From the NCBI GenBank assembly GCA_963735175.1, contig CAVTJX010000017.1, positions 1 to 64,000 of the forward strand: a DNA stretch of 64,000 nucleotides, in the 5' to 3' direction. The stretch comes from CAVTJX01 sp963735175. Lineage in GTDB: Bacteria > Electryoneota > RPQS01. The number at the start of each line of letters is the position of its first letter. The stretch's first letter is position 1. The notes beneath the pieces were generated by a model. It was not told where the DNA came from. It worked only from the letters and a program-made list of their open reading frames with translations, and did no database searches. Shown here in pieces: positions 1 through 10,054 of this stretch. A program made the translations under genes and the position numbers.

Positions 1-55
1 AGTGGGGTACTACCTTAAGTGAAACCCCCGTGACTTACCCGGAAGGAGTAAGAAG

Positions 56-1116
56 ATGCTCAAGACCAAAGTGCTGGCACAGGAACGAACGATTGCGCTC
101 GGGTTGGATGTGGATGCCCAGACCGTGGCCGTGGCCGCCCTCGACGTGAGCAACGGCGAGATCCTCTTGCAAGGCCGCCTTTCCCCTGCGGCCGAGGACT
201 GGCAGACATTCCTCTTGCATTTTCCGGCTGCGCGCTGTGGGCCTGTTATGAAGCCGGCTACACCGGCTTTCACCTCTGCCGTCTGTTGCGGACGATGGGT
301 GTCGACTGCCGCGTCGTCGCCCCCAGTCAGGTGCCCAAGAGTCCCAACGCGACGCAGCAGAAGACCGACCGCCGCGATGCCCTGACGCTCGCCCAGCTCT
401 ACTTCCATCCGCCGCGCACCTTCGTGCGCATCCCCACGGAGCAGGAAGAACAGGACCGCCAACTGCTGCGCACGCGCGAGCAACTGCTCCGCGACCGCAC
501 CCGCACCCAGAACCGCATCAAGGCCTTTTTAGCGTTCCACCACTGCGCGGTTGTGCGGCCTCACCACTGGAGCCGGGCCGAGAAAGAAACCCTGCGGCAA
601 GCGCTCCTGCCGGAGGTCTTGCGCACCTGTCTCGACATCCAACTGGAGACGCTGGAACGGCTGAACACCCAGATCCGCGCGCTCGACCGCGAGCTTGTGT
701 GCCTCAGCCGTGAGGATCGCTACCATGACCGCTGCGCCTTGTTGCGCACGATTCCCGGCGTGGGGCACCTCACGGCGATGGCTTTCCTGCTGGAGGTGTT
801 CCGACCGGAGGAGTTCGAAACCGCCGAGGCCCTGGCCTGCCACGTGGGCCTCACCTGCTGCAAGTGGTCGAGCGGCAGCCGCCGGCGGCAAGGACATATC
901 ACCCACTGGGGCTCGCCCCTGTTGCGCCGCCTGCTCGTCGAAGCCGCCTGGAGTTGGGTGCGCAAGGATGAACAGGCGCAGCAGCAGTTCGACGCGATCA
1001 GCCAGCACGGCAAGCGTAAAAAGATCGCCATCGTGGGCATGGCGCGACGGCTCGCCGTCGCCTGCTGGGCAATGACGGTCAAAGGCGAGCCCTTCGCTTA
1101 CCGCTTCGCCGCCTGA
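56..1116 (+). CDS. IS110-family transposase (DEDD recombinase), one frameshift
   Basis: This is the recombinase of an IS110-type insertion sequence, which moves DNA with a RuvC-like DEDD domain plus a C-terminal serine domain. The N-terminal part shows GLDVDAQT (first acidic residue), then CYEAG and KTDRRDALTLAQL, the usual IS110 acidic motifs. The C-terminal Transposase_20 part shows IPGVGHLTAM and then KWSSGSRRRQG...WGSPLLRRLLVEAAW, which holds the catalytic serine. The start at 56 follows a good ribosome site (GGAGG-like, AAGGAG). The reading frame changes once near 218-222, in a T-run (CATTTTCC). CYEAG is only readable in the second frame. The gene is about 350 aa if repaired, normal for the family. 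It points toward pepA, tail to tail. No terminal inverted repeats were found, as is usual for IS110. Confidence 0.9.
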
Positions 1117-1322
1117 GGAAAAAGGGGAGGCCGGGGACCCCGATTGTCATCCCGTCGCGACGCCAAAAGGACGCCGGTTCAGTATCCAGGCCCCGGCCCC
1201 GTAGACGCAAAAGATCTTAAAGGTCGTTCTAACGAACCCCGAATAGCAGGATCGCTACGCGTACACCCCCTCTGTGCCCTTGACAATGAATATAGCAGGA
1301 TGACAAGCGGGATGGGACCTGT
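1117..1322. other. Gap between IS110 transposase and pepA
   Basis: No convincing coding frame lies in these 206 bases. It probably holds the 3' non-coding end of the IS110 element and the junction with chromosomal DNA. In this family such non-coding ends can encode the guide (bridge) RNA. The element boundary cannot be placed from this sequence alone. Confidence 0.35.
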
Positions 1323-2816
1323 CTACTTCGCTGTGGTGATGAGTTCCAGCACCGTCCGCACGCCGGAGCCGCTGGCGGTGGACTTGGGTTGGATCGGCGA
1401 TGGCACGCCGGGAAAAGCGGTCGGCGCGATGTCGAGATGGACCCAGGGAGTCTTACCCACGAATTCTTTCAGGAAGGCCGCGCCCGTGCTCGCGCCACCC
1501 CAGCGATGATTGGTGACGGCATTGCGCAGCTCCGCGACAGGGCTCTTGATCTCTTCGGAATACTCTTCGTAGAGCGGCAGCGGCCAGAGGCGCTCGCCCG
1601 CGCGTTCGGCGGCATCGGTGACCGCCCGTTTCCACTGCTCGTCATTCGAGAAAATTGCATTGGCATACAACCCGAGGGCAATCTTCGCCGCGCCGGTGAG
1701 CGTCGCGAGGTCGATCACGCCGGTGGGCTTGTATTTGTCGATCACGTAAGCCAGCGCATCGGCCAGCACAAGGCGGCCTTCGGCATCCGTATTGGTGATC
1801 TCCACCGTCTTGCCGTTGTAAGCCGTATAGATATCCGACGGCCGGTAAGCGTCGGGACCAATCGCGTTTTCCGTCAGACCCAGCACGCCGACAACGCGGA
1901 TCTTCGGCTTCAGTTCGACCACGCCATGCATCGCCGCCAGCACTGCCGACGCGCCGCTCATGTCGGACTTCATTTCGTCCATCGACATGACTTTGATGTT
2001 GAGACCGCCGGAATCAAAAACCATCCCCTTGCCGACGAGGGCAATCGTCTGCTTCGCGCCGCGCGGATTCCAGTCCATGATGACGAGCTTGGGCGGCATG
2101 GCGCTGCCCTTGTTGACGGCGAGTAACAAATTCAAGCCGAGGCGCTGCAACTGCGCGCGTTCGAGCACGGTCACCTTGAATCCCGGAGCCTTCAGCTTTT
2201 TCGCCGCTTTCGCCAGATAATCGGTGTTGACGACATTGGTGGGATGCGTCGACCACTCGCGGGCGCGGTTGGTGCACTCGGCCAGCACACGCAGGCGCGG
2301 CAGCGCGCGCTGCGCTTCCGCCTTGCGCAGGGCGGTGGAGTAGTGGATGACGACGGACGTCAGCTCTTTGACTTCGCCTTTGGGCTGGCGCTGGTAGTGA
2401 TCAAAGCGCCAGTTGCCGAGAACAATGCCGTCAACCATCGCGCGGGTCACATCGGCGGCGGTGAATTCGGCGGCCAGGCTGTATTCCTTCACCACCACCA
2501 GCGTCTTCGCGCCGTGGTCGCGGGCATCACGCACCACCGCTCCCGTCGCGTAGCGCAGCCGCTGCCAGGTGAAGTCCTTGCGCGCGCCCAGCCCGTGCAG
2601 AATGATCAGCGGCGAAACTGCGCGGTCGGTGTAGTGGCGGAGTAGTTCGTCTTTTTTGCCGGTGAACTTGGCGGCCGCGATGAGTTTCATCAGCACTTTG
2701 ACCGTCTCGCGGTCGAGCACCGGCAGGCGCGGGGCTTTCACTTCGTCGTCAAAGAGAAGAACAGCCACGGCATGGGGGCTGTCCTTCAGGGGACCGGTGG
2801 CGGTGAGAATTTTCAC
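1323..2816 (-). CDS. pepA: Leucyl aminopeptidase (M17 family)
   Basis: Cytosolic dinuclear-metal aminopeptidase that removes N-terminal residues from peptides. The 497-aa length is typical. The C-terminal catalytic domain is intact: VGKGMVFDSGG (K263, D268), KSDMSG (D285) and the family signature NTDAEGRL at 342-349 (D344, E346, catalytic R348). The N-terminal domain is more divergent, as is normal for M17. The start codon is GTG and overlaps the panD stop as GTGA, so the two are probably translationally coupled. It is the last gene of the minus-strand nuo-containing run and has no visible frameshift. Confidence 0.95.
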   Translation of the reverse strand: MKILTATGPLKDSPHAVAVLLFDDEVKAPRLPVLDRETVKVLMKLIAAAKFTGKKDELLRHYTDRAVSPLIILHGLGARKDFTWQRLRYATGAVVRDARDHGAKTLVVVKEYSLAAEFTAADVTRAMVDGIVLGNWRFDHYQRQPKGEVKELTSVVIHYSTALRKAEAQRALPRLRVLAECTNRAREWSTHPTNVVNTDYLAKAAKKLKAPGFKVTVLERAQLQRLGLNLLLAVNKGSAMPPKLVIMDWNPRGAKQTIALVGKGMVFDSGGLNIKVMSMDEMKSDMSGASAVLAAMHGVVELKPKIRVVGVLGLTENAIGPDAYRPSDIYTAYNGKTVEITNTDAEGRLVLADALAYVIDKYKPTGVIDLATLTGAAKIALGLYANAIFSNDEQWKRAVTDAAERAGERLWPLPLYEEYSEEIKSPVAELRNAVTNHRWGGASTGAAFLKEFVGKTPWVHLDIAPTAFPGVPSPIQPKSTASGSGVRTVLELITTAK

Positions 2817-3193
2817 GGCTGTTTCCTCAGCGTATGGTGCAATACTTTCGTCGGGTGATTATCGCCGTCGACCAACACTATTGTGGGCTGGTGTGTGGCG
2901 AGTTCGGCCTCGTCCAGGATCACGTAGCTCGCGATGATCACCCGGTCGCCGGGCTCGGCCAGGCGCGCCGCGGCGCCGTTCAGTGCAATCGCGCCCGAGC
3001 CGCGCGCGGCGGGAATGGCGTACGTGTCGAGGCGCGCGCCGGTGGTCGCGTTCCAGATATAGATACGCTCGAAGGGCAGAATGTTCGCCGCGTCGAGCAG
3101 GTCTTCATCGATACCGCACGAGCCCTCGTATTCGAGATCGGTCCGGGTCACGCGCGCCGAGTGAATTTTACCGCCAAGAAGTTCGCGTTTCAT
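2813..3193 (-). CDS. panD: Aspartate 1-decarboxylase
   Basis: Makes beta-alanine from aspartate for pantothenate and coenzyme A synthesis. The 126-aa protein has the self-processing site YEGSCGID, where cleavage between G24 and S25 turns the serine into the pyruvoyl cofactor, as in E. coli PanD. It also keeps the MKRELLGGKIH N-terminus and the GDRVIIASY segment. The ATG at 3193 was chosen over an upstream in-frame extension because it matches the family start exactly and follows GGAG. It lies 13 bases after the nitronate monooxygenase-like gene and overlaps pepA by 4 bases. No panB or panC is nearby. Confidence 0.96.
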   Translation of the reverse strand: MKRELLGGKIHSARVTRTDLEYEGSCGIDEDLLDAANILPFERIYIWNATTGARLDTYAIPAARGSGAIALNGAAARLAEPGDRVIIASYVILDEAELATHQPTIVLVDGDNHPTKVLHHTLRKQP

Positions 3194-3206
3194 CCAGGTC
3201 TCCGTT

Positions 3207-4155
3207 CTATCCGGGGCAGCAGGCCGGCGAAGCGTCTGGCGGTATTCGGCCGACCAGCCGTTCCACGACCGCGGACGCCGGCAGGATCTCATGGATCATG
3301 CCCGCGCCCATCCCCGCTTCAAATTGACCTTCCTCCCAATCGCCTTCAAAGATGCCGCGCCGTTCGCGTTTCGCATCCAATAGCTGGCGCAACTCTTCCG
3401 CGCTCGCCCCGCGCCGTTCCGCTTCCACGGCCTGAAGCGCGAACGGATTCTTCAGCATACGCGTGGGGCCGATGGCCTTCAGCGAGAGCACGGTGGCGGC
3501 TTCCCCCGCTTCGACTACCGCCTGCTTGTAACGATCCGATGCTGAAGACTCGACAGTAGCGGCGAAGCGCGTGCCGATCTGCACGCCGTCCGCGCCGAGC
3601 GCCATCGCCGCCGCAATCTGCCGGCCGTTGACAATACCGCCCGCCGCCAGCACGGGAATGCTCACCGCTTCACGCACCTGCGGCACCAGCACGAACGTCG
3701 GGATCTCGTCCACGCCGTTGTGCCCGCCCGCTTCCGTGCCCTCGCAGACGACGGCGTCGACGCCGCGCTCGGCGGCTTTCTGCGCAAAGTTTGGCCGAGG
3801 GCACGACATGGACGACGATGACGCCCGCGGCTTTCAGCATTGCCGTGTAGACCGCCGGGTTGCCCGCCGCCGTGAAGACGATGCGCACGCCTTCTTCCAC
3901 ACAGACGTCGATGAGCTGCGCCGCATCGCCCCGCAAGAGCGGCACATTGACGCCGAAGGGAGTATCGCCGAGGGCGGCGCGCGCCTTGATGATGTGCTCG
4001 CGCAGTAAATCCGGTTTCATTGATCCCGAGCCGATCAGGCCCAGCGCGCCCGCGCGGCTCACGGCGACACAGAGTTTCCATCCCGAGGTCCAGACCATGC
4101 CGGCCTGTACAATGGGATAGCGAATGCTGAACAGTTCCGTGACGCGGCTATGCAT
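3207..4155 (-). CDS. Nitronate monooxygenase / FabK-like flavoprotein, frameshifted
   Basis: TIM-barrel FMN enzyme of the NPD (2-nitropropane dioxygenase) family. The N-terminus reads FSIRYPIVQAGM, typical of the first barrel strand. Further on are EGTEAGGHNG, the FMN phosphate-binding motif, and AAGGIVNGRQIAAAMALGADGVQIGTRF. The frame shifts once near 3790-3805 (…VHVVPS joins AKFAQKAAERG). Repaired, it is about 316 aa, the normal length. The start is taken at the ATG giving MHSRVTELFSIRYP; longer in-frame starts exist. Members of this family act as nitronate oxidases or as enoyl-ACP reductase II (FabK). The sequence does not decide which. It sits between nuoI and panD. Confidence 0.85.
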
Positions 4156-4244
4156 CTTGCCCCATCCAAGCGCGACAGCCGCACGAAGGTTGCTTCGCGC
4201 GGCCGGCAGTGATTTCACGAAGCGTGTGGCCGCGCGTCAAAGAC

Positions 4245-4845
4245 TCAGTGCCCCCGCGCCAGTTTTACGAGATCGATCCGCCCCACTGGGGCGCCTTCGA
4301 GTTCTTCGGGATATTGCGGATGCGTCGTCAGGGCCGAGTTACGCAACAGGAAATCGCGGTCGATGTAGAACTCACCACGTTGATAGCCGCCCAGCTCCAG
4401 ATAGCCCGTGTCCATGCGGATCGCGTCCTCGGGACAGGCCTCGACGCACAGACCGCAGTAACAGCAGCGCAGCAGGTCGATCTCGAAAGCGACCGGATAT
4501 TTTTCGATGCGGCCATCTTCGGTCTCGCCAGCGGTGATGTAAATGCAGCGGTCGGGGCAGGCGGTCTCGCACATCATACAGGCGACGCAGCGCGGCGCGC
4601 CGTCGGGCCGGAGCATCAGGCGGTGCAGGCCGCGCCAGCGGGGCGAGATCGGACGGCGCTCTTCAGGGTATTGAATCGTTACCGCCGGCGGCTTAGTCTT
4701 CATCCCCAACGCGCGGCCCGTGTGACGCGCGAGGTTGACGAAGAAGTGGCGGCTGGTGATGACCAGACCCTTCCAGAGTTCCGGATAGTAGGTCTTCTGC
4801 CAGAAGGGTGAGTTCGACCCGGCGGACCGGTTTGACGTCGATCAT
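4245..4845 (-). CDS. nuoI: NADH-quinone oxidoreductase subunit I, frameshifted near N-terminus
   Basis: Ferredoxin-like subunit of complex I carrying two [4Fe-4S] clusters (N6a/N6b) in the peripheral arm. Both cluster motifs are intact: CVACMMCETACP and CCYCGLCVEACP. The first ~14 residues (MIDVKPVRRVELTL) are in one frame and the rest (FWQKTYYPELWKG…) in another, so there is a one-base shift near 4808-4815. The ATG at 4845 starts 27 bases after the nuoH stop. It is the last nuo gene of this operon; nuoJ does not follow. Confidence 0.93.
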
Positions 4846-4871
4846 ATCAGCAAGTTTTCCGTTGCATCGTC

Positions 4872-5974
4872 TTAAGAGATGAGCATGAGGACGAGGCCCG
4901 TGACGCCAATGTTCACGAGGGCGACGGGCATCGCCTCGCGCCACGAGGCGCGCATGAGCTGGTCGTAGCGGAAGCGCGGGTAGGTCCAGCGGATCTGCAT
5001 TTGCAGCCACATCAGCGCCGCGACCTTAAAGCCGAAGGCCAACATGCGCAGCGCGACTACGAGCCACTCGGTCACGGGCAGTAGGCGCCGCCGGGAAAAT
5101 GAAAGCCGGAGTTGCCGCCCATCTCCACCGCGCCGTAAAGGTAGGGGATCTGGTAGCCGCCGAAGAAGATGGTCACGATGATGCCCGCGAGCACGACGAT
5201 TTCGGCGAATTCGCCGAGGAAGAACATGCCCCAGCGCATGCCGGAGTATTCGGTGGCAAAGCCGATGATTTCCGATTCGCCCTCGGGCAGATCGAAGGGT
5301 GCGCGTTTGGTTTCGGCCATCGCCGCAGGTAAAAACAGCAGGAAAGCAATGGGCTGCACGATGATGCCCCACTTGGGCAGCCAGCCCCACAGCAGTTCGT
5401 TCTGCGCGGCCACCATCACCGACGGGTTCAGTGTGTGGAAGACGAGCACCGGGCCGATCAGCGCGAGGCCGAGCACGACCTCGTAGGAGATCATCTGCGC
5501 CCCGCCGCGCATACCGCCCAACAGCGAGTATTTATTATTGGACGCCCAACCCGCGAGGATGGTTCCGTAAACGCCGAGACCCGTAAACGCCAGAATAAAG
5601 AGCACGCCAATGTCGAGGTCAAGGATCTGGAGCTTGATCAGCCGCTCGCCAATTTGAATGGGCGGGCCGAAAGGCAGCACGGCAAAGAGCAGGAAGACCG
5701 GCAGCATGGCAAAGATCGGGGCCAGCGCCCAAACCACTCGCAACGCCTTGGGAGGAATGAAGTCCTCCTTGAAGATCAACTTGATGGCGTCGGCAAAGGA
5801 ATTGATGAGACCCCACAAGCGGATGCCGAGAATCGCGGCTCGGTTGGCGCCGATGCGGTCGGAGATCAGCGCGGCCTGCTTGCGCTCGACCCACGTGAGG
5901 ATCAGCGCGCCGGTCATGATACCGCCGAAGACGACCGCGATCTTGGCGAGGATGATGGCGAGATCAATTAACAT
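4872..5974 (-). CDS. nuoH: NADH-quinone oxidoreductase subunit H, frameshifted near C-terminus
   Basis: Membrane subunit of complex I that forms the quinone-site junction with NuoB/NuoD. The signature WVERKQAALISDRIGANRA is near the N-terminus, and RAPFDLPEGESEIIGFATEYS is the conserved loop facing the quinone chamber. Eight or so hydrophobic helices are visible. The frame shifts near 5075-5085 (…FPGGAYCP joins PVTEWLVVALRML), giving about 366 aa in all. The gene lies downstream of the unknown secreted protein at 6086-6679 and just upstream of nuoI. Confidence 0.95.
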
Positions 5975-6085
5975 GCGTGCTCATAAACCTCAAATGCCTT
6001 GATCAAGTGTCTTGACAAAGAATCCAATCTGGATCCGCCGGACTCTTGATGCCACAGCCTTACCAACCTTATGAAGTAAGCAGAT

Positions 6086-6679
6086 TCACTTTGTCGTTTC
6101 ATCGGCAGCATGAAGGATGCCATTCGCCTTCCGAATTGCTGAAAATACTCGAGGGAGATTCTGCATCGACATGTGACATCCGGCTATGGAGATGTCTCCA
6201 GAATACAGCCATAACTCTTGTTTATTGCCTTTTTGCGAAAGCCGGATGCTGAAATCGTCAGAGGATCGGTACCGAATCTCGTCATGTTCTAGACGACTTT
6301 GAGCCCATTTCTGAGATGCCGTCGCGATATATTCTACCACACGCAACAGCGATTCCACATCCTCGGGATCGAGGTAGCTGATATTCGTTTTCCCATAGCC
6401 ACTGGGTTGCGAAATCGTGATTTGCAACCCCTGTGATACCGGAGAATCAGAATCGGGATGAAAATGTTTGACAACCTCAAAACTCGCCGTACCAAAGCTG
6501 CCATTAATTTCGTCGATGGCTTGATACTGAACGAGTAGCAATTCCCCACGTGTATTCAACGCACGTTCAAGATTTGTCTCATTCTCCGATACAGACGAGG
6601 CACTCGTAGTCGATTGGGCACGGGTTACGTTTGGCGCAAGCCAACAGATGCAAAGGACGACCATAGAGAGCAGCCGCAT
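6086..6679 (-). CDS. Secreted protein of unknown function inside the nuo operon
   Basis: I do not recognise the family. The 197-aa product has a clear signal peptide (MRLLSMVVLCICWLAP, cleavage likely after TRA-QS), so it should be exported. The mature part is polar, with no transmembrane helix, and contains one Cys late in the chain (ISIAGCHMS). Base composition is visibly more AT-rich than the flanking nuo genes, and codon use is less GC-biased, which suggests recent acquisition. It lies in the same direction as the operon, between nuoG (74 bases away) and nuoH (111 bases). The frame is intact. Confidence 0.7.
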   Translation of the reverse strand: MRLLSMVVLCICWLAPNVTRAQSTTSASSVSENETNLERALNTRGELLLVQYQAIDEINGSFGTASFEVVKHFHPDSDSPVSQGLQITISQPSGYGKTNISYLDPEDVESLLRVVEYIATASQKWAQSRLEHDEIRYRSSDDFSIRLSQKGNKQELWLYSGDISIAGCHMSMQNLPRVFSAIRKANGILHAADETTK

Positions 6680-6753
6680 TGACGCCTCCAGGTTCAGGTA
6701 AGGAACTCAAGGGCAAAACGTAAGCCATCTGACGTGTTGGAAATTCCAGCAAA

Positions 6754-8435
6754 TCAGTAAGCGGGCAGGGGATTGGCCGACTGCACTTTACGATACGGGG
6801 GTTCGGCGACGCCGGTCAACATTTTGCCGGAGAAGCCAAGACCTTCCCAGGTGAGGCCTTTGAAAAATGAACTCTGGGTACCGATGGCGTCGAAGACGTC
6901 GGCAGCAGTGGAGTAATTCCAGACGAAGCCAAGTTGGCCGGCCAGATCGCGCCAGACAGTCCATTCGGGAACTGCCATCTGCAGGGGAGGGAACACCTGC
7001 TGCGCGCGCTGCACGCGGCCCTGGAAATTGGCGTAGGTCCCGTCGTACTCCGTCCACACGGCCAGCGGGATCACATCGTCCGCGATCGCTGTGAAGGCGT
7101 TCTCGTGCGTGCCCAGATAGAGTATGTAATCACAACGCTGGTCGAGCTTCTGCAGGTCTTTCGCCGACAGCGTCTTCGTAAGATCGTGGCCGACAACGAT
7201 CAGCACGTCGTATTCGCCTTCAATCGCCGCCTTCAGAATATCGTCGCCGGAGCTGCCGCCGCTGACCGTCGCGCCCAGTTCAAGGGCGAGGGCCCCGCGG
7301 CGGTTGGGCGTCAAGTCAGCGCGCATGAGGATCTCGTCTTCCCTGCCCGTTTCTTCGGGGCCGCAGGCGATGTCGATGGCGTCGACTCTGAGGCTCTCGA
7401 CGAACAGGCGGCGGAGCAAAAAGAGGTCTTCGTTGGTGGAGTGCGGCGAAGCGAGGACGGCGATCGCGCCTCCCCCCTGCTTCGACATTGCGGCCTTGAT
7501 TTTCGCGGCGGCGCGTTCGATGACCTGCGCGACCATCAGCGGGCTGCCGGTGCTTCCGGCTTTGGCGCGCGGGGCGAGCAGACGGTCGGGCGAGTCGACA
7601 CGATGATAGCTATAGCGGCCCCGGTCGCAGAGCCACCATTCGTTGACGAGGCGGTTATAGCGCGGTTTGAGACGTTGAATACGGCGCTCGGGAGCCTTAT
7701 AGGCGCGTTCCCGCTCCCAATCCACATGAATGTTACAGCCACGCGAACAGCCGGTGCAAATCGACGGAGCGCGCTTCAAATACCAGACGCGGCGCTTGAA
7801 GCGGAAATCCTTGTCGGTCAGCGCGCCGACGGGGCAGAGATCAACGACATTTCCTGCGTAATCGTTGGCAAGCTGCGTGCCGGGGACGCTCATCGAGTTC
7901 GGCCTCGCCGCCGTGGCCGAAGATACCCAGTTCGTCGACGCCCGCAATCTCACGGCAGAAGCGCACGCAGCGCGAACAGAGCACACAGCGTTCGCTGTCC
8001 AGCACGACGGTGGGACCGACGTCGTAGACTTTGTGCTTGTGGCGCTTTTCGGCGAGGTCGACGCGGCTGTCGTGCAGGCCGTAACGCAGGTAGTAATTCT
8101 GCAGATCGCACTCGCCGGCGTCGTCGCAGATCGGGCAATCGAGCGGGTGATTCTGGAGCAGGAATTCGAGCGCGGAACTCTGTCGCTGGCGAATCTCCGC
8201 GGTGTCGAAGAAACACCTTCATGCCGTCGACGGCGGTGGTATTGCAGCCGATGACCACGCCGCGGCGCCCGTTCTGCTCGACCTCGACCTGGCACATGCG
8301 GCAAGAGCCGACGATGGCGAGGCCGGGATGATAGCAGTAATGGGGGATCTCGATATTGAGGCGTTTCGCCGCTTCAATCAGATTGGTTCCGGCGGGAACC
8401 TCAACCGGCTTGGAATTTATTTCGATATACGGCAT
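6754..8435 (-). CDS. nuoG: NADH-quinone oxidoreductase subunit G, frameshifted
   Basis: Iron-sulfur subunit of the complex I electron-input module. The N-terminal [2Fe-2S] ferredoxin domain has C34, C45, C48 and C64 (CYHPGLAIVGSCRMC…GC). Read across the shifts, it continues with DCPICDDAGECDLQ and CVLCSRCVRFCREI, then CTGCSRGCNIHV and a molybdopterin-oxidoreductase-like C-terminal half ending in SANPLPAY. At least two frame changes occur, near 8210 and near 7900-7950. The repaired length is about 560 aa, shorter than the roughly 900 aa of E. coli NuoG but similar to many short NuoG forms. Its start is GTG/ATG at 8435, 64 bases after the glycosyltransferase gene. Confidence 0.92.
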
Positions 8436-8498
8436 AGCATGAAGTTTCGACAGGGGACAACGGGGCGCGCCGTCCGAGGGCGTTTCTGACCGGTTCGA

Positions 8499-10002
8499 TT
8501 ACAAATAATACGTATGCGCGACGGACCACAACAGCAACGCATTCACCGCCGCGAACAGCAGCAGGATCGCGTGCAGTGTCCAGCGGCGTGACGCGCGCGG
8601 CGGGGTCCAGCCGCGCAGCAGCAGGAATACAAGCAGACCGAAGCCGGCGGTGGCCGCGAAACGCGCAAGCAACGCCTGATACTGGACGAGCGGGCGATGG
8701 AAACCGCCCCAGCGCACGACCCGTTCCACCGCACCGGCCGCCAGAGTATCCGCCACGAAACTGAAACACACAAGCAGCAAGCCGAGCACGACACCCGTCA
8801 GCAGTCGCCACCGCGGGCGCGGCGAACACGGCGCGGCATCCGCCGCGCGCAGCGCCCATACACCCCAAGCAAGGGTGCCGGCGACAAACGGGAACAGCAA
8901 ACGACTCGAAAGATTTTGCGACGATTCCCGGCCGACCGTGAGCCAGGCGAGGAAGAAGAGCACGCCACCCAGCAGATATCCGCCGGCCACTCGCCAGGGA
9001 AACTCCATCTTGCTCCGCCGGGCGCCGTAAACGGTGAATGTGAGCGCTGTCAGGAGCAATCCAAGATACAGGCCGTAGTAGAAACCGGGCAGAAAGATCG
9101 AGGCCACGCCCGGCAGTCCCGCCGCGCTGAAGAACGCCCATTGTGCGCTCTTGGCAGTGACGATCACCCACGACTTCACGACAGGGAGCAGCCCCTGAGC
9201 CAGCGTAACCACACGATCCGGCTGCTGCGATTCAAGGACAGCGAGGTGCAGCGAGCGGTACATCGCCCAGCCACTCAACAGCAGTGGAACCGCAACGATC
9301 ACCGCGAACCGCCGCCAGCCGCCCACGCGCCGCAGTTGCGGCAACAGCGCGGCGCAGAGCGCAATCCAGAAGAAAAACCACGGTCATCTTCGTCAGGATC
9401 GCCAACGCGAGCACGAATGCCGCGCGGGTCAGATCGGCCAGTCCCGGCTTATTCTGAGCGCGGGCGAGATACAGAAACGCCAGCGCGGACAGCGCCGCCG
9501 CAGGCATATCATTGCCTACGACTCCACCCATGAACGTGGTTTGGGCCGCGAAAGCCCACACACCCGTAACGAGCAGCGACAAGGCCTCCATCCCACCCAG
9601 CAGGATCACCAGACCGCGCCAGAGCCACCAGACCGTCAGGGCCAGCAACAGCGCGTTGGGTACGCGCAATAAATGGAATAGAGCGAGGTCACGGGGTGAG
9701 GCGGCGGCGCGAATCGCCGAATTGTCGAACAGGTTGGCCCGGCCCGGGACAGAAGATTGATCGAACCGTGGATTCGGTGTCCAGACGATATCGGACAGGG
9801 AAAAGCCGGTGGCTGAGAGGATCACGCTGAGGGCAGCATAGTAGAGCGGCGCCTGATGCCCTTCCCATAGGCTGTCCGCGATAATATCCGCTTGCGCCGG
9901 CAGGTGGTGGTGGTCACGCAGGAACTCGGCGTATCGAATGTGCGCGCCCTCATCAGGGGCTTCACCGACGGGCACCAACAGCCCCCACAACAGTGCCAGC
10001 AA
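8499..10002 (-). CDS. GT-C-like membrane glycosyltransferase (DUF2142/ArnT-like), frameshifted
   Basis: Polytopic membrane protein with the layout of GT-C glycosyltransferases. After the first helix it has PVGEAPDEGAHIRYAEFL, which matches the catalytic-loop pattern (DE..H) of ArnT/DUF2142-type enzymes. It is followed by HQAPLYYAAL and about ten further hydrophobic helices. The frame changes once near 9375-9385 (TKMTVVF joins FFWIALCAALLPQLRR), so the repaired protein is about 500 aa. The start is uncertain. A TTG at 10002 is the nearest plausible codon; an earlier GTG at 10040 opens another frame. The gene sits between nuoF and nuoG, and nothing suggests a role in complex I. A likely substrate is a polyprenyl-phosphate sugar, by family analogy only. 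Confidence 0.7.
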
Positions 10003-10054
10003 ACCGGCGAGGGCGGCGTAAGCAACCGCGGCTCTTCCACGGGTGGCCGTGAAG

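Noticed and set aside
6934..8331. 465-codon open frame antisense to nuoG
   Set aside because: Low-complexity Arg/Gly/Ala composition and no family resemblance; it mirrors the codon bias of nuoG.
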